64,000 bases of DNA from contig NZ_NBXB01000045.1 in assembly GCF_003399635.1 (NCBI RefSeq), positions 62,001 to 126,000 of the forward strand. Direction: 5' to 3'. The notes under the pieces are model-generated. The model was given only the letters and a program-made list of their open reading frames with translations, did not search any database and was not told where the DNA came from. The position numbers and the translations under genes were made by a program. Source of the stretch: Subtercola boreus (GTDB lineage: Bacteria; Actinomycetota; Actinomycetes; Actinomycetales; Microbacteriaceae). Below, piece by piece: positions 23,551-32,464 of the stretch; position 1 is the first letter of the stretch; each line of letters begins with the position of its first letter.

Positions 23551-26500
23551 CGCGGCGACGAAGAAACTCGGCAATACCGCGGAGCAGTCCGCCGCGAAGG
23601 TCACGAAGTCGGGCGGCGCGCTCGACAAGACTGGCGCGGCGGCGTCGAAGGCCAAGGCGCCCCTCGAGGCGGCGGCAGCCGCTGAGAAGCGGGTCGGCTC
23701 AGAAGCTGATGGGGCGAGCAACTCCGCGCAGGAACTCGGCACCAGCATTGATGAGGCCGGGCAGAAGTCTGCAGGTGCGGCCAACGGTCTCGATGCCGCG
23801 GCGGACTCGACGAAGAAGCTCAGTGAAGGCAGCGACGAAGCGGCTGAGAGCACGAAGAAGGCGGCGGAGGGCGCGAAGGATCTCGCATCCGACACTGCCG
23901 AGGCGAAGGAGACGATCGGCGAGGCCGCCGCCGCTATCGGCGCTGGCTTCGCTGCAGCCTCGATTCTCGCGATCTCGAAGTTCGCCGAGTTCCAGTCGGG
24001 ACTCTCGAACGTCGACAGCTCCACCCACGCGACCGCCGCCGAGATGGCACAGCTCTCAGATGCGGCGCTCGACGCTGGCGCCAAGACGTCGTTTTCGGCG
24101 CGCGGCGCGGCCGACGCTGAGGACGAACTGGCAAAGGCGGGACTCTCTGTCTCCGACATCGTCGGGGGGTCGCTGACGGGCTCCTTGTCGCTTGCAGCGG
24201 CGGGCCAGCTCGACGTCGCCCGGGCTGCCGAGATCGCGGCTACCACCCTCAAACAGTTCAACCTCACCGGCGCGGACACCGAGCACGTTGCCGACCTCCT
24301 CGCCGCCGGCGCGGGCAAGGCTCAGGGTTCCGTCGACGACCTCGCGCAGGGTCTCAAGTACGTCGGCCCGGTGACTGCTGCCCTAGGCGTCTCACTCGAC
24401 GAGACCGTCGGCACACTGTCGCTCTTCGCCTCACAGGGCCTCCTCGCCGACCAGGCGGGCACCGGACTCCGCGGCGTCATCCAGTCGCTCGTGTCGCCGT
24501 CGATCCAGGCGTCGAAGACCCTCGCTGCCTACAACGTGAACCTGTTCGACTCGAACGGTAAGTTCATCGGCCTTGCCGGCACCGCACAGGCCCTCGATGA
24601 CGCGTTCGGCGGGCTCGATGACGCCACGCGTTCCGCGGCTCTCGGCCAAATCTTCGGCAACGAACAGATCACCGCGGCGCAAATCTTCTATAAGGACGGC
24701 GCCAAGGCTGTTGACGATTGGACCTCCAAGGTCAACGAGTCCGGCTACGCCGCGGATACCGCCGCTCGCAAGCAGGACAACCTCAACTCCGACATCGAGA
24801 AGCTCGGCGGCTCCCTCGATACCGCGCTCATCAAAACGGGCGCGGCGGCGAACGGGCCCCTTCGCGACATGGTCCAGCTCGTCAGCTCACTCATAGACGT
24901 GTACTCGGGTCTCCCCGATGTCGTGCAGGGCGGCGTGCTCATGTTCGGCGTCGCTACGGCGGCCGTGCTCCTCTTCGGCGGCACACTCCTTCTCGCCATC
25001 CCGAAGATCGCAGAGTTCCGGGGGGCAGTCGCGCTTCTCGGATCACAGATGCCTCGCACGGTCGCGGCGATGCGCGGTCTCAGTTCGTTCCTGATGGGGC
25101 CGTGGGGCATCGCGATCGCCGCGGCAATCGTCGGCGTGACATTGCTGGCGAGCTACCTCGACTCACTGCAGGCGTCGTCGACGGAGATCACGAACTCGCT
25201 GAAGACCGCCACATCAGCTGCTGAGATCTTCGCCACGGTCGGTAAGGGCAAGGACGTCAAGTGGATTCAGGGGGTCTCCAAGGACCTCGGCGATCTGAAC
25301 CCCATCCTCGACGCCGCTCAGGAGCAATCCGGCAACCTGTTCGCACGCTTCGACTCATCCCACTTCGGGGCGTTCGACGCGCTCAGGGACACCGGCAAGC
25401 AGCTCGGTGAGCTCGCGGCCACCGACCTCCCGTCAGCAGCCCGCGCATTCAACCTGCTCGCGGATGCCACCGACAAGAGCCCTGAGCACCTGCAGACCCT
25501 GCTCGACCAGATGCCCGACTACAAGGCCGCCCTGGTGGAGCAGGCGACCCAGTTGGGGATCAACGTCACGTCGACGGACGAGGCAGCCAACAAGCAGGAG
25601 CTTCTGAACCTGGCCATGGGCCGCACAGTCGCGCCGACGGAGAAGGCCGCCGAGGTCTCGAAGTCGTCCGCTGAGAAGTACAACGACTCAGCGAACGCGG
25701 TCAACGACCTCACCAACGAGCTCGACGAGCTCGTGAAGGCCATTGACAAGGCCAACGGTGTGGGTCAGGACGCTGTCACCTCGAACGCAACCTACCAGGA
25801 CAGCCTCAACGACGTAAAAGCGGCGATCGCGAACATCGACCCCGTCACGGGGAAGGCGAAGGACGCGGCCGACGCTCTCAGCACGTCAATCGACGAGTCA
25901 ACGCTCGCCGGATCTGCGAACGCTGCGATGTTCTCCGACCTCGCCAAGAAGGGTCAAGACGCCATCACGGCGCAGTACAACCTTGACCAGCAGACGATGT
26001 CCTCGAAGGATGCTGCCGACAAGTATGTGGCGAGCCTGAATGGCAACAAGCAGGCCCTGTACGACCAGATCTACGCGCTCACCGGAAACGCGGATGCGGC
26101 GCAGGCGCTGACCGACAAGATCTACGCCATCCCGGATCCGAAGCCACTCTCGGCCCGGATCGACACCGCGACCGCCACGGCGGCAATCGATGCGTTCATC
26201 GCGAAACTGAACAGCATTCCGGGGCAGCGCGACGTCACCATCAACGAGGTCGTCAAGCAGACCGGGCGTCCTCAGGGCGAGGTCGGCGCGGCGTACAACG
26301 CGAACGGGAACATCTTCGGCTTCGCGGCCGGCGGTCTCACCGAGCGTCACGTCGCGCAGATGGCGCGCGCCGGCGACATGCGGGTCTGGGCGGAGCCGGA
26401 GACCGGTGGCGAGGCGTACATCCCCATGGCGATGTCGAAGCGTGCCCGGTCGACGGCGCTCCTCTCGCACGTCGCGAACGAGTTCGGTCTCGACCTGACT

Positions 26501-26674
26501 CCGCGCGGAGCGCAGCGGTTCGCTGACGGCGGCTTCACGGGCACCCCCGCCAAGTCCGGCGGGCTCACATGGACCGGCGACATCGTGCTCCAACTGCCGT
26601 CCGGCATCGACGGCCCGTCCATTTCAAAGCTCGTCCGCGCCGAAGTGAACCAGATCGTGAGGGAGACCAGGTGA
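23474..26674 (+). CDS. Tape measure protein
   Basis: 1066 residues, the longest gene in the prophage. A long Ala/Lys/Glu coiled coil covers residues 20-160. The TP901-type core follows (ILAISKFAEFQSGLSNVD through QIFGNEQITAAQIFY). Hydrophobic segments come around 480-560, with a Gly-rich C-terminus containing FAAGGLTERHVAQMA. It sets tail length, roughly 0.15 nm per residue in known phages, so a tail near 160 nm is expected (inference). Confidence 0.93.
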   Translation: MDSGKIVYQILMQGAAVFKKDAAEADAATKKLGNTAEQSAAKVTKSGGALDKTGAAASKAKAPLEAAAAAEKRVGSEADGASNSAQELGTSIDEAGQKSAGAANGLDAAADSTKKLSEGSDEAAESTKKAAEGAKDLASDTAEAKETIGEAAAAIGAGFAAASILAISKFAEFQSGLSNVDSSTHATAAEMAQLSDAALDAGAKTSFSARGAADAEDELAKAGLSVSDIVGGSLTGSLSLAAAGQLDVARAAEIAATTLKQFNLTGADTEHVADLLAAGAGKAQGSVDDLAQGLKYVGPVTAALGVSLDETVGTLSLFASQGLLADQAGTGLRGVIQSLVSPSIQASKTLAAYNVNLFDSNGKFIGLAGTAQALDDAFGGLDDATRSAALGQIFGNEQITAAQIFYKDGAKAVDDWTSKVNESGYAADTAARKQDNLNSDIEKLGGSLDTALIKTGAAANGPLRDMVQLVSSLIDVYSGLPDVVQGGVLMFGVATAAVLLFGGTLLLAIPKIAEFRGAVALLGSQMPRTVAAMRGLSSFLMGPWGIAIAAAIVGVTLLASYLDSLQASSTEITNSLKTATSAAEIFATVGKGKDVKWIQGVSKDLGDLNPILDAAQEQSGNLFARFDSSHFGAFDALRDTGKQLGELAATDLPSAARAFNLLADATDKSPEHLQTLLDQMPDYKAALVEQATQLGINVTSTDEAANKQELLNLAMGRTVAPTEKAAEVSKSSAEKYNDSANAVNDLTNELDELVKAIDKANGVGQDAVTSNATYQDSLNDVKAAIANIDPVTGKAKDAADALSTSIDESTLAGSANAAMFSDLAKKGQDAITAQYNLDQQTMSSKDAADKYVASLNGNKQALYDQIYALTGNADAAQALTDKIYAIPDPKPLSARIDTATATAAIDAFIAKLNSIPGQRDVTINEVVKQTGRPQGEVGAAYNANGNIFGFAAGGLTERHVAQMARAGDMRVWAEPETGGEAYIPMAMSKRARSTALLSHVANEFGLDLTPRGAQRFADGGFTGTPAKSGGLTWTGDIVLQLPSGIDGPSISKLVRAEVNQIVRETR

Positions 26675-27450
26675 CTGAGCCCCTCATCATCCGCTTCGGC
26701 GGTGTCCGGTTCGGATACGAGGATCCAGACGCGATCGGGTTCCACGTCAACCCGGACGGGTTCACCGGATGGAATGACGGCGTCGACGTGCGCCGGGACG
26801 AGATCGCTATCCCGAACGGTCACGGAGCGCTCGAGGTGCCTTCGTACCTCACTCAGCGGATCGTAAGCGTCGAGGGCTACTGCCTTGCAGAGAACCCTCG
26901 ACGCCTCGGCTGGTGGCGCGGCCGACTCGTTGGGCTCATGGCGCGCGCGGCGCAGCAGTTCTCAGCTGAGGAGTTCGGCCACCTCCAGTACGCGCAGGGC
27001 AGCGTCGCCGTGAAGCCGCGCTTCTCGCCCGATGGCGGCACGGCGCAGGCCGACTACCAGATCTCGTTCTGGTTCGCGAAGCCGCAGATCTATGGCGAGC
27101 TCAACAAGTTCGAGCACCCCACCGCAGCATCACCGCTCGAACTCGTGACCACGCACTACGGCAACCACGACGCGCACGCCGAGTTCATCCTCGCCGGGAA
27201 CGCGCCGTCGTACCGGGTCGCGGGCCCGGGCGGCCGGAACTACCTCGTCTCGCGGGCCATGGTCCCCGGCCACGACCACCACGTCGACATGCGCACCGGC
27301 CGCCTCACCATCGACGGCGTCGTGCAGCAGCTCGCCGTGGACATCGGACAGACATGGCCGAACCCGCCCGGCGTCCAAGTCACCCAGACCCTCCATCTGT
27401 CAAGCGGTACGGCCTCGTTCAAATCGAGAGTGAGGAACACGTCAGTCTGA
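26671..27450 (+). CDS. Distal tail (Dit-like) protein
   Basis: 259 residues from GTG 26671 in a GTGA overlap with the tape measure gene. Beta-rich protein with GFHVNPDGFTGW and RIVSVEGYC segments matching the siphovirus tail-component family that forms the ring below the tail tube. Gene order supports this. Confidence 0.8.
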   Translation: MTEPLIIRFGGVRFGYEDPDAIGFHVNPDGFTGWNDGVDVRRDEIAIPNGHGALEVPSYLTQRIVSVEGYCLAENPRRLGWWRGRLVGLMARAAQQFSAEEFGHLQYAQGSVAVKPRFSPDGGTAQADYQISFWFAKPQIYGELNKFEHPTAASPLELVTTHYGNHDAHAEFILAGNAPSYRVAGPGGRNYLVSRAMVPGHDHHVDMRTGRLTIDGVVQQLAVDIGQTWPNPPGVQVTQTLHLSSGTASFKSRVRNTSV

Positions 27451-28595
27451 TGCTGCTCTGGACCTACTGGATCGTTGACACGCGCACCGGCCAGCGGGTG
27501 CTGCAGGTCACTCCCTCGGGGTGCTCGTGGTCTCGGCAGCTGAACATCAAGGCTTCCGGCTCGGCGGTGTTCGACCTCGCGGACGCGGACAACGCGGCCC
27601 TCGGATTCCGATCGTTGACCCGGAAGTGGGCGCGCACTCTCGTGGTGTGTTGGAACGAGCAGATCGTCTACACCGGAATCATCACGAAGAGCACATACAC
27701 CTGGTCGAGTCGTCGGCTCGTGGTCGAGTATTCCGACTTCCGCGCAATCATCGCCCGCCGCACCACTCTCGGTGAGAACGGGTACACGAACACAGAGGAA
27801 GGCTCGCACGCGCCGATCGGCAGCGAAGACCCCGCGAACCGGTACAGCCTCTCGACGATCATCGCCTACGAGCTCCGCCTGCTGCTCGAAGGACCGACGT
27901 CGAACTACGGGCTGCCGTTCAACCGACCCTCCTACAACCTCGCCGTGCACGACGGTGACGCCTGGCGCGACTACTTCGACTACAACCTCCCCTGGCTGAA
28001 CATCGTCGTCGACGAACTTACGAACGCCGAGAATGGCCCCGACGTCGACTACCCCGGCTCATGGGACGCGAACGAGCGTCTTCAATGGGACGCCCGGATC
28101 GGAACACCCGGGCAGCCGAACCTCGCCGGGACGACCTGGTGGTGGGACCTTGACGCCGAAGAGCCCGGCCTGTTCGACCTCGTCATCGTCGAAGACGCCA
28201 TCAACCAGACCAACGCGGTCACCGTCGCAGGCGCAGGAGCTGAACTCAAACGTCGGTACGCGGTCGCCCGAGAAGATTCGGACCTGCCCGCGCTCGAGCG
28301 GATGATCTCGTACGGCACCGAGGATCAAGTCGAAGCGCTGCAGTCGCATGCGAACGCGCACCTCGCGGCGTACCGCCTCCCGACGGAGGAGTGGTCGTTC
28401 TGGATCTCGGCAGACGGCACACCCTCCGTCGGCCAGCTGACGCTCGGCGACACGTTGGCCATCTGGTCGAGCGGCGACCCGTACATCCCGGATGGGCTTC
28501 ATCAGCTGCGGCTTGTTCGCTTTTCCGGCGACATGAGTACGCAGATCGAAATCACTGTGCAACGAATTGGAGGGCTCGAAGATGGGTCTGATTGA
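27450..28595 (+). CDS. Minor tail protein, baseplate hub-like (Tal N-terminal)
   Basis: 381 residues with TGATG overlap. The start (MLLWTYWIVDTRTGQRV), the TPSGCSWSRQLN segment and the C-terminal domain (LTLGDTLAIWSSGDPYIPDG) are typical of the tail hub protein of actinobacteriophages. No peptidase domain is attached. Confidence 0.78.
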   Translation: MLLWTYWIVDTRTGQRVLQVTPSGCSWSRQLNIKASGSAVFDLADADNAALGFRSLTRKWARTLVVCWNEQIVYTGIITKSTYTWSSRRLVVEYSDFRAIIARRTTLGENGYTNTEEGSHAPIGSEDPANRYSLSTIIAYELRLLLEGPTSNYGLPFNRPSYNLAVHDGDAWRDYFDYNLPWLNIVVDELTNAENGPDVDYPGSWDANERLQWDARIGTPGQPNLAGTTWWWDLDAEEPGLFDLVIVEDAINQTNAVTVAGAGAELKRRYAVAREDSDLPALERMISYGTEDQVEALQSHANAHLAAYRLPTEEWSFWISADGTPSVGQLTLGDTLAIWSSGDPYIPDGLHQLRLVRFSGDMSTQIEITVQRIGGLEDGSD

Positions 28596-29376
28596 CCACC
28601 TGAATCAGTCGGAAATGCAGGAGCTGCGCCAGCTCGTCGAATCGATTGTGCGCTCGGCGCCCGCCGGGTACACGTCGATCTCCCGCGGCGGCCTGGAGAT
28701 CCGTTCCCCCGAGGGCTTCTATGTCGGCGGTGCAGCTTCCGCGGTCATCGATGGGTTGCTCCAGGTGCTCGGCCGTCTTGAGCTGACGGGCGTTTTCATC
28801 CTCACCGGGGACACCACCGCCTCCGGGAACTGGGTGCAGTCGGGTTCATTCAGGCTGACCGGCCCGTTCACCGTCGAGGGTGCGACCTCGATGACGGGCA
28901 ACTTCACGTCGACGGGGGAGTTCACCCTGACCGGGGCATTCCATATCAACGGGGCGACCGACCTCAACGGCACCATGACGGTCTTTCCTTCCGGCAAGAT
29001 CATCATCGATGGCCCCACGCCCATGGTGATCGAGAACGGGCAGATCTCCCTTGGGTCCGCGCAGCTCAGCGCCGGCGTTCTCGGCGGCATGACGATCAGC
29101 ATCGCTGGTGGTCCCGCGATAGGCGTGAGCCTGCTCGGGTTCGCGGCAATGACAGCCGGCGGCGAGTCAGCCGGCATCGGCGCGACCGGCCTGTTCCAAG
29201 TCACAGGGAAGTCAGCATTCAACAACGATGTCGAGACCGCCAAAGATCTTGAGGTGGGCGGTCTGATTCGAGGTAACCACGGTTTGCAGGTGACGTTCAT
29301 GGGGCAGAAGTCAGGGGTCACGCCGAATATCTGGCGAGATCCGATCGACGGCACGTTCTGGGAAGTCGTGCCGTAG
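28582..29376 (+). CDS. Tail fibre protein with repeated beta units
   Basis: 264 residues from ATG 28582, preceded by GGAGGG. An N-terminal helix anchors to the baseplate. Residues about 70-150 repeat a pattern of about ten residues (LTGVFILTGDTTASGNW, LTGPFTVEGATSMTGNF, LTGAFHINGATDLNG), suggesting a triple beta-helix shaft. The C-terminus ends GTFWEVVP. Confidence 0.75.
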   Translation: MGLIDHLNQSEMQELRQLVESIVRSAPAGYTSISRGGLEIRSPEGFYVGGAASAVIDGLLQVLGRLELTGVFILTGDTTASGNWVQSGSFRLTGPFTVEGATSMTGNFTSTGEFTLTGAFHINGATDLNGTMTVFPSGKIIIDGPTPMVIENGQISLGSAQLSAGVLGGMTISIAGGPAIGVSLLGFAAMTAGGESAGIGATGLFQVTGKSAFNNDVETAKDLEVGGLIRGNHGLQVTFMGQKSGVTPNIWRDPIDGTFWEVVP

Positions 29377-29745
29377 TCACTTCACGGGGCAAAGAAACTG
29401 CTGAGCAGCGCCCACCACGGTGCTGTTGTTCGAGATGAAGTCCGAATCCGTCTTCGGTAGGACGACGATGTCGGTCGTCTTGCTGCCGCTGGTCAGCTGT
29501 GCGCAGGCGATCACGCCGTAGGCGACGAGCTCGGAGTCGCTGTAGGTGATCTCGGGGTTCAGCACCCGGATCTTCTGAACGTACGCAGCGTCGTTCGCGG
29601 CTGTCGTCGACTCAGGCGCGCTGGTCGGCGTCGCGGCGGCGGACACGGGCACGTCAGCGACTGTGGCTGCGGTGTTGCTGCTGCATCCGGCGAGGGCCAG
29701 AACGAGGGCTATTCCGCCGAGTACCGCGCGGGTATTCTTTGACAC
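29377..29745 (-). CDS. Lipoprotein, DUF732-like
   Basis: 122 residues from GTG 29745, with GGAG upstream. The signal peptide ends in lipobox LAGC (Cys21). The mature domain (YVQKIRVLNPEITYSDSELVAYGVIACAQL) resembles DUF732, a small helical cell-envelope domain of actinobacteria with a conserved disulphide; Cys81 and Cys119 could pair. Leftward, flanked by rightward terminators, so likely expressed in the lysogen as cargo. Confidence 0.72.
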   Translation of the reverse strand: MSKNTRAVLGGIALVLALAGCSSNTAATVADVPVSAAATPTSAPESTTAANDAAYVQKIRVLNPEITYSDSELVAYGVIACAQLTSGSKTTDIVVLPKTDSDFISNNSTVVGAAQQFLCPVK

Positions 29746-29772
29746 ATCGACTCCTAATCCGAGTTGGTCACC

Positions 29773-29808
29773 GCCCCGGACTGTTGACGCAGTTGCGGGG
29801 CTTCTTCG
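29773..29808 (+). terminator. Terminator before lysis genes (first of two)
   Basis: GCCCCG (29773-29778) with ACTG pairs CAGT and CGGGGC (29796-29801), followed by TTCTTCG. Rightward orientation; probably ends the tail operon. Confidence 0.5.
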
Positions 29809-29842
29809 TGTCTCGAAGTCTACCGACCCGCAACTTTCGCAC

Positions 29843-29870
29843 AAGCCCTCATCATCCGATGGGGGCTTTC
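29843..29870 (+). terminator. Terminator before lysis genes (second)
   Basis: AAGCCCTCATC pairs with GATGGGGGCTTT around a 4-base loop (29843-29869). A second rightward hairpin 35 bases after the first, just ahead of the endolysin ribosome site. Confidence 0.5.
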
Positions 29871-29890
29871 GTCTTGTAGAGGAGAGACTC

Positions 29891-30820
29891 ATGCCCGCTT
29901 GGGGTGGATTCAGAAACGGCTACGTGCCGATCGACGCGCTCGTGTTCGTCGACGGGGTGTGGCTCGAACCGGAGTTCGGAGCTCGCGTCTCGCTCTCGAA
30001 TGAAGACCTTCGCGCAGACGGCTATTGGGTCATCGAAAACGAAGGCGATCGCCCGCTCGGTATCCCTTCCGACATGCTCGTCCGCGACGCGTCGAAGACA
30101 TCGACCGGTGGATCGAACCAGTGGTACCAGTGGGGCCGCAAGGAGCGGGACGAGACGCCTGAAGCGGCTGACCCGACCCAAGGCGAAGGCACCAGTGAGC
30201 ACGGCTGGGCCATGGCCGACGACTCCAATTCGAATAACCCGCCCCGCCGGAAGGCGATCAGCGCCACGTACGGGTGCGTCTACCCGATCGCCTCGGAGAC
30301 CTGGCACCGCCAGCCTCGCTACCCGCTCAGCGGCGCGATCGCCGCTCGAGTCGAAGCCCGGAAGCAGAAGCTCCTCGGCAACAACACCCCAACACCCCCC
30401 CAGGAGGAAGACATCATGGCATCACTCGCCGAAGTACTTGAAGGCATCCGCACCGAGAATGACCCGATCCTGAAGATCCTGCAGAACCTCGTGAGCACCC
30501 CTGAGCAGGACCGCGACTTCATCGAGCTGCTGAACAAGATCTACAAGGGCGCGCTCGACCGCGACGCTGACGGTTCTGCCATCGGCACCTACCTCCCGCT
30601 GCTTCGCACCGGCGCCATCAACGAGGCCGGCATCAACGCCGCGATCGTCGCATCGCTTGAGTACAAGCGCCGCTTCATCCAGGTGCTCTACGCCGACCCG
30701 AACGTGCTCAACCGGACCGCAGGCCCGGCCGAGGTCGAGGGGTGGGCGAACTCGGGACTCACGCTCGATGGCATTCGCGCCGCTGTGCTCGGCTCCGCCG
30801 AGTACAAGTCCAAGCACTGA
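29891..30820 (+). CDS. Endolysin: M15-type peptidase with C-terminal DUF4214-like domain
   Basis: 309 residues. The N-terminal 150 carry the M15 D-Ala-D-Ala/L-Ala-D-Glu peptidase pattern: GEGTSEHGWAMADD (His104, Asp110 or Asp111) and ETWH (His139) as zinc ligands. A Pro/Gln linker leads to two DUF4214-like repeats (DFIELLNKIYKGALDRDADG and RRFIQVLYADPNVLNRTAG), likely the wall-binding part. GGAGAG precedes ATG 29891. The usual YRS/YRT motif of M15 is not obvious, so substrate specificity is uncertain. Confidence 0.75.
   Translation: MPAWGGFRNGYVPIDALVFVDGVWLEPEFGARVSLSNEDLRADGYWVIENEGDRPLGIPSDMLVRDASKTSTGGSNQWYQWGRKERDETPEAADPTQGEGTSEHGWAMADDSNSNNPPRRKAISATYGCVYPIASETWHRQPRYPLSGAIAARVEARKQKLLGNNTPTPPQEEDIMASLAEVLEGIRTENDPILKILQNLVSTPEQDRDFIELLNKIYKGALDRDADGSAIGTYLPLLRTGAINEAGINAAIVASLEYKRRFIQVLYADPNVLNRTAGPAEVEGWANSGLTLDGIRAAVLGSAEYKSKH
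30416..30820 (+). CDS. Predicted internally initiated C-terminal fragment of endolysin
   Basis: Inside the endolysin gene, AGGAGG (30402-30407) lies 8 bases before an in-frame ATG at 30416, exactly at the linker/domain border. Translation here would give a free 134-residue DUF4214-type protein (MASLAEVLEGIRTEND onward). Several known endolysins form hetero-oligomers with such internally started binding domains. Confidence 0.55.
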   Translation: MASLAEVLEGIRTENDPILKILQNLVSTPEQDRDFIELLNKIYKGALDRDADGSAIGTYLPLLRTGAINEAGINAAIVASLEYKRRFIQVLYADPNVLNRTAGPAEVEGWANSGLTLDGIRAAVLGSAEYKSKH

Positions 30821-30852
30821 CAACCTCTCCGACCTCGGAAGGAGGGACAGAC

Positions 30853-31272
30853 ATGCTCAAATCAGTCTCGCGGATCCGCATCAACGGTCTCCGCGGTGCA
30901 GCACTTCTCGTCGCGGCCGTCTACTGCGCCACTCGTGGCATCGCGTACCTGCCCCCGCTCATCCCGAACGCCAGCTACGTGCCCGGCTCGCTGTCGCTCA
31001 TCGCGAACTTCGTGCCTCTCCCCGTCTGGGGTGGGGTGTGGATTCTCGTCGCGCTCTTCTGTCTTGTCTGCGCGTTCCGACATGACGACTGGCCCGCCTG
31101 GGCAGGGCTCGTCGGGATGATGGTGCTCTGGGGATCCAGCTACCTCATCGGATCGTTCATCACATGGGCCGCCGGCGACTTCGGTCGCGAATGGATCGGG
31201 GCCGGCTCCTATCTAGGCCCCGCCGTCATCATCGCGATCCTCTCGCCCAAGATCCCGGATCGGATGAAGTAG
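30853..31272 (+). CDS. Four-helix membrane protein of lysis cassette
   Basis: 139 residues with about four transmembrane segments (LRGAALLVAAVYCATRGIAYL; WGGVWILVALFCLVCAF; WAGLVGMMVLWGSSYLIG; YLGPAVIIAIL). It follows the endolysin with GGAGGG before ATG 30853. A holin or antiholin role is plausible from position. Confidence 0.72.
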   Translation: MLKSVSRIRINGLRGAALLVAAVYCATRGIAYLPPLIPNASYVPGSLSLIANFVPLPVWGGVWILVALFCLVCAFRHDDWPAWAGLVGMMVLWGSSYLIGSFITWAAGDFGREWIGAGSYLGPAVIIAILSPKIPDRMK

Positions 31273-31535
31273 TGGAACAGGTCATCGGCGGGCTCATCAC
31301 AGCCCTACTCGGCGGAGGCGCGATCGTGCTCGTCGCCGTCATCAACAAGAAGCGCTCCCCCGGAGACCAGGTCGGACAACTCTGGGATCGCCTCGACCAG
31401 CTCGAGGTCCGCGAGCTGGTGCGAGACGACTACATCATGTCTCTCCGTCAGCACATCGTCGACGGCAAACCCCCGCCGCCGCCGCCCTACCCCGAAGAAC
31501 TCAAACACAAAGACAGGAACCGCGACGCATCATGA
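31272..31535 (+). CDS. Single-TM lysis-region protein
   Basis: 87 residues from GTG 31272, overlapping the previous TAG stop. One N-terminal membrane helix (VIGGLITALLGGGAIVLVAVI), a coiled coil (QLWDRLDQLEVRELV) and a Pro-rich tail (PPPPPPYPEE). This layout is common for small membrane proteins next to actinophage holins. Confidence 0.7.
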   Translation: MEQVIGGLITALLGGGAIVLVAVINKKRSPGDQVGQLWDRLDQLEVRELVRDDYIMSLRQHIVDGKPPPPPPYPEELKHKDRNRDAS

Positions 31536-31960
31536 CCACCACACCACCCACACAGGTCCAAGAGATCTGGTTCAAGACGCAGCGCGTACTCCGCACCCTC
31601 GTGCAGGTCGGCATTCCCGCGTTCCTCGCGTTCGCGCTCGTGCTGCCACAGATCCTCGCCGTCTCGGGCATCCCTGTCACCAGCGAGCTGTACCTCTGGC
31701 TCCTGTCGGTCGCGGGCGGCATCACCGCTGTCGCGACCGGGCTGTCGCGCGTCATGGCCATCCCGGCCGTGAACCTCTGGCTGGTCAAGGTCGGACTCGG
31801 CTCGGTTCCGAAGGACGCGATCACAAACAAGGCACTTTCTGTGACCGCGACGGACGTGTCGATCGAGACCTTCCCGAAGGCGGGCACCCCTCCCGCGGAG
31901 ACTGACCCGACACCCGTTCCTGACGGGTACCAGTCGAAGCACAGCACCATCGACGACTGA
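31532..31960 (+). CDS. Holin-like protein
   Basis: 142 residues with two membrane helices (VQVGIPAFLAFALVLPQILAV and LYLWLLSVAGGITAVATGLSRVMAI) and a hydrophilic C-terminus. Start in ATGA overlap. Two-helix holins that end with a charged tail are typical beside actinophage lysins; membrane-lesion timing is the expected role. Confidence 0.72.
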   Translation: MTTTPPTQVQEIWFKTQRVLRTLVQVGIPAFLAFALVLPQILAVSGIPVTSELYLWLLSVAGGITAVATGLSRVMAIPAVNLWLVKVGLGSVPKDAITNKALSVTATDVSIETFPKAGTPPAETDPTPVPDGYQSKHSTIDD

Positions 31961-31977
31961 CCCTCCCCGCCCGTCCC

Positions 31978-32004
31978 GCCGCCTCTAACCGGGCGGCTTT
32001 TTTT
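31978..32004 (+). terminator. Rho-independent terminator after holin
   Basis: GCCGCC (31978-31983) pairs with GGCGGC (31992-31997), followed by seven T. A textbook intrinsic terminator. Confidence 0.8.
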
Positions 32005-32026
32005 GTGCTCGAAAGCAGGAGACCAC

Positions 32027-32461
32027 ATGCCCGTCGTCACCGGGACCCTGAAGGACTTCGGCGCTGCGACGCTCGCCGCCTTCGCCCCGAAGCTCTACTT
32101 CATCCCCTCGGGAGCGGCCGTCGGCGGCGCGACTCTCTACGCGAACAAACCCGTCGTGTGCGTGCCGGCCGCGAATGGTGACTTCTCGGTCGAGCTCGCA
32201 GCGAACGAGACCCTGTCGCCACAGACCTGGTACACGCTCTCGATCATCTGGCTCGACCCGGACACCGGGTTCACCGGCCAGATCGATACCGACTGGCGCC
32301 TGTTCGTTCCGCAGGGCGGTGGCGAGTTCGTGCGCATCATCGAGGCCCCCTCGAACCCGGCGCAGATCTGGTTCGGACCCGAACCCCCCACCATCCCGAC
32401 CGACTACACGGGCTGGGTCGATACCGACTCAGTCCCGCCGATCTACTACGAATGGGTGTGA
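32027..32461 (+). CDS. Tail/fibre accessory protein
   Basis: 144 residues from ATG 32027 with AGGAG. Beta-rich; TGTLKDFGAATLAAFAPKLYF and ANGDFSVELAANETLSPQTWYTLSI look like the short N-terminal adaptor domain of phage fibre proteins that lets fibres plug into the baseplate. Followed directly by the SGNH fibre. Confidence 0.65.
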   Translation: MPVVTGTLKDFGAATLAAFAPKLYFIPSGAAVGGATLYANKPVVCVPAANGDFSVELAANETLSPQTWYTLSIIWLDPDTGFTGQIDTDWRLFVPQGGGEFVRIIEAPSNPAQIWFGPEPPTIPTDYTGWVDTDSVPPIYYEWV

Positions 32462-32464
32462 GAA

